DNA from: Tetrahymena thermophila SB210
Taxonomy: Eukaryota > Ciliophora > Oligohymenophorea > Hymenostomatida > Tetrahymenidae
Direction: 5' to 3'
Length of the DNA: 64,000 nucleotides
NCBI RefSeq assembly: GCF_000189635.1
Contig: NW_002476186.1
Span: 372,001 to 436,000, forward strand
This document shows, piece by piece, positions 63,093 to 64,000 of the stretch; position 1 is the stretch's first letter; each line of letters opens with the position of its first letter. The position numbers and the translations under genes were made by a program. The notes beneath the pieces were generated by a model that was given only the letters and a program-made list of their open reading frames with translations, did no database searches and had not been told where the DNA came from.

Positions 63093-64000
63093 TCAATATA
63101 AAATTTGATTAAATAATAAAAATCTTTGAAAAGTAATATTTTTTTCAAGCAAAGAAATTTTTAGTGCAATTATTTTACTTATTTTTTATATTACTTTGCA
63201 AAAGGTTCAATAAATTTTGAAATTCATGCACAAAAACAATTTTCTTTTTGTTTGTTACTAAGGTATTACTTCTAAATTGTTTTTGTTTTTTCTTTGTTCT
63301 TTCTAATTCAAAGCTTTTACATTTTAAAAGATTTTTTTAGAATGACTCTTAACTCTTGCCTTACAAAAAATCAACCTATAAATATTTATTTTTTCTTTAA
63401 TCTAATGATATTTGTTTTCTGACGTAAAAATCGCTATAATTAAAAGTAGAAATGTGTTTCTGTAAAAGTTTTTATATTGAAAAATTATTATATCTTTATT
63501 TTGTGGAGATTCTCTATTTATCAAAAATGTATAAACGAAACAGCAAATGAAAAAAAGATATTTTACTTTATTTATAAATTTTTAATCTCAAAATAAATTA
63601 ACAGATGATTTAGATTTCTGAAATTTGTTGTTTATTATTGTTTTGTGTTTATTTTAAAATAATCAAATTTTTGGTTTTAATTAAAGTATCTTTTTTTGGA
63701 TTTTGACAAATGCTGTTACCAATTTTCTCTACGTGTAGGAAATTCATTAACTAATGAATAGAGGCTTTAAACTAAATGATCATATGTTATTTTTTTAACA
63801 ATAAAAAATAAATCAGTACTCTTATTTCAAATCTCTTTGACATATTATTCTATAAAAATGACTTTTTGTTTGTATTATCTTTTCCATTAACTCCTGCAAA
63901 ATATTAACTGATTATTTATAATAAAAACAAAGATATTTTTTACAAATGATATAATTTGGGGAATTTTCTGAAAGGAGAATAAATACAACTTAGCTGAACC
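63093..64000. other. AT-rich region without a supported gene
   Basis: No convincing frame on either strand. Holds the likely promoter of the small membrane-protein gene and a perfect 8-base-arm inverted repeat with a 2-base spacer at 63742-63759 (ATTCATTA/TAATGAAT). Possible upstream exons of the membrane protein were looked for and not found. Confidence 0.5.

Noticed and set aside
63742-63759. Perfect short palindrome ATTCATTA-AC-TAATGAAT
   Set aside because: Short AT-rich palindromes are common in this DNA; no T-run or gene end beside it to make it a terminator or operator.

Overview
The window looks like macronuclear DNA of a Tetrahymena-type ciliate. It is very AT-rich. Long reading frames appear only when TAA and TAG are read as glutamine and TGA is the sole stop, and the introns are short, AT-rich and GT...AG. 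I rebuilt all proteins with that code. For spliced genes the coordinates give the start-to-stop span, introns included. No rRNA, tRNA, CRISPR array or transposon was recognised.

Layout: an ENO4-like enolase-fold gene (+, 1126-3321); ribosomal stalk protein P2 with an unusually large intron (+, 4546-5994); an orphan coiled-coil gene (-, 7103-10269); a gene with two dsRNA-binding-like domains whose 3' end is tandemly triplicated (-, 11469-12686); a secreted/membrane Cys-containing protein of 1314 residues preceded by a duplicated 5' end (+, 14192-18136); a multi-pass membrane protein (+, 18762-19586); a CCP2/3-type tubulin carboxypeptidase with a huge Q/N-rich tail (+, 20356-26128); an orphan coiled-coil gene (-, 27267-30018); a ubiquitin-specific protease (-, 31209-33312); a CEP164-like WW/coiled-coil gene (+, 33519-36851); an EF-hand/WD40 gene (+, 37229-41239); a hormone-sensitive-lipase-like hydrolase (+, 42661-44688); an M1 aminopeptidase (-, 45811-48830); a probable N-myristoylated orphan (+, 50478-51665); a protein made of several ubiquitin-like domains plus a Cys-rich end (-, 52104-54255); a sphingomyelinase-like phosphodiesterase (+, 55469-57088); a long coiled-coil gene (-, 57436-61698); and a small single-span membrane protein (-, 62262-63092).

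There is no operon structure; genes are separated by roughly 0.3-1.6 kb of very AT-rich spacer with simple repeats. Several neighbours belong to families tied to cilia or basal bodies (CCP carboxypeptidase, CEP164, EF-hand/WD40, ENO4-like), which suits a ciliate but does not by itself show co-regulation. The most novel-looking items are the multi-ubiquitin-like protein, the triplicated gene 3' end, and the duplicated promoter/signal-peptide block.
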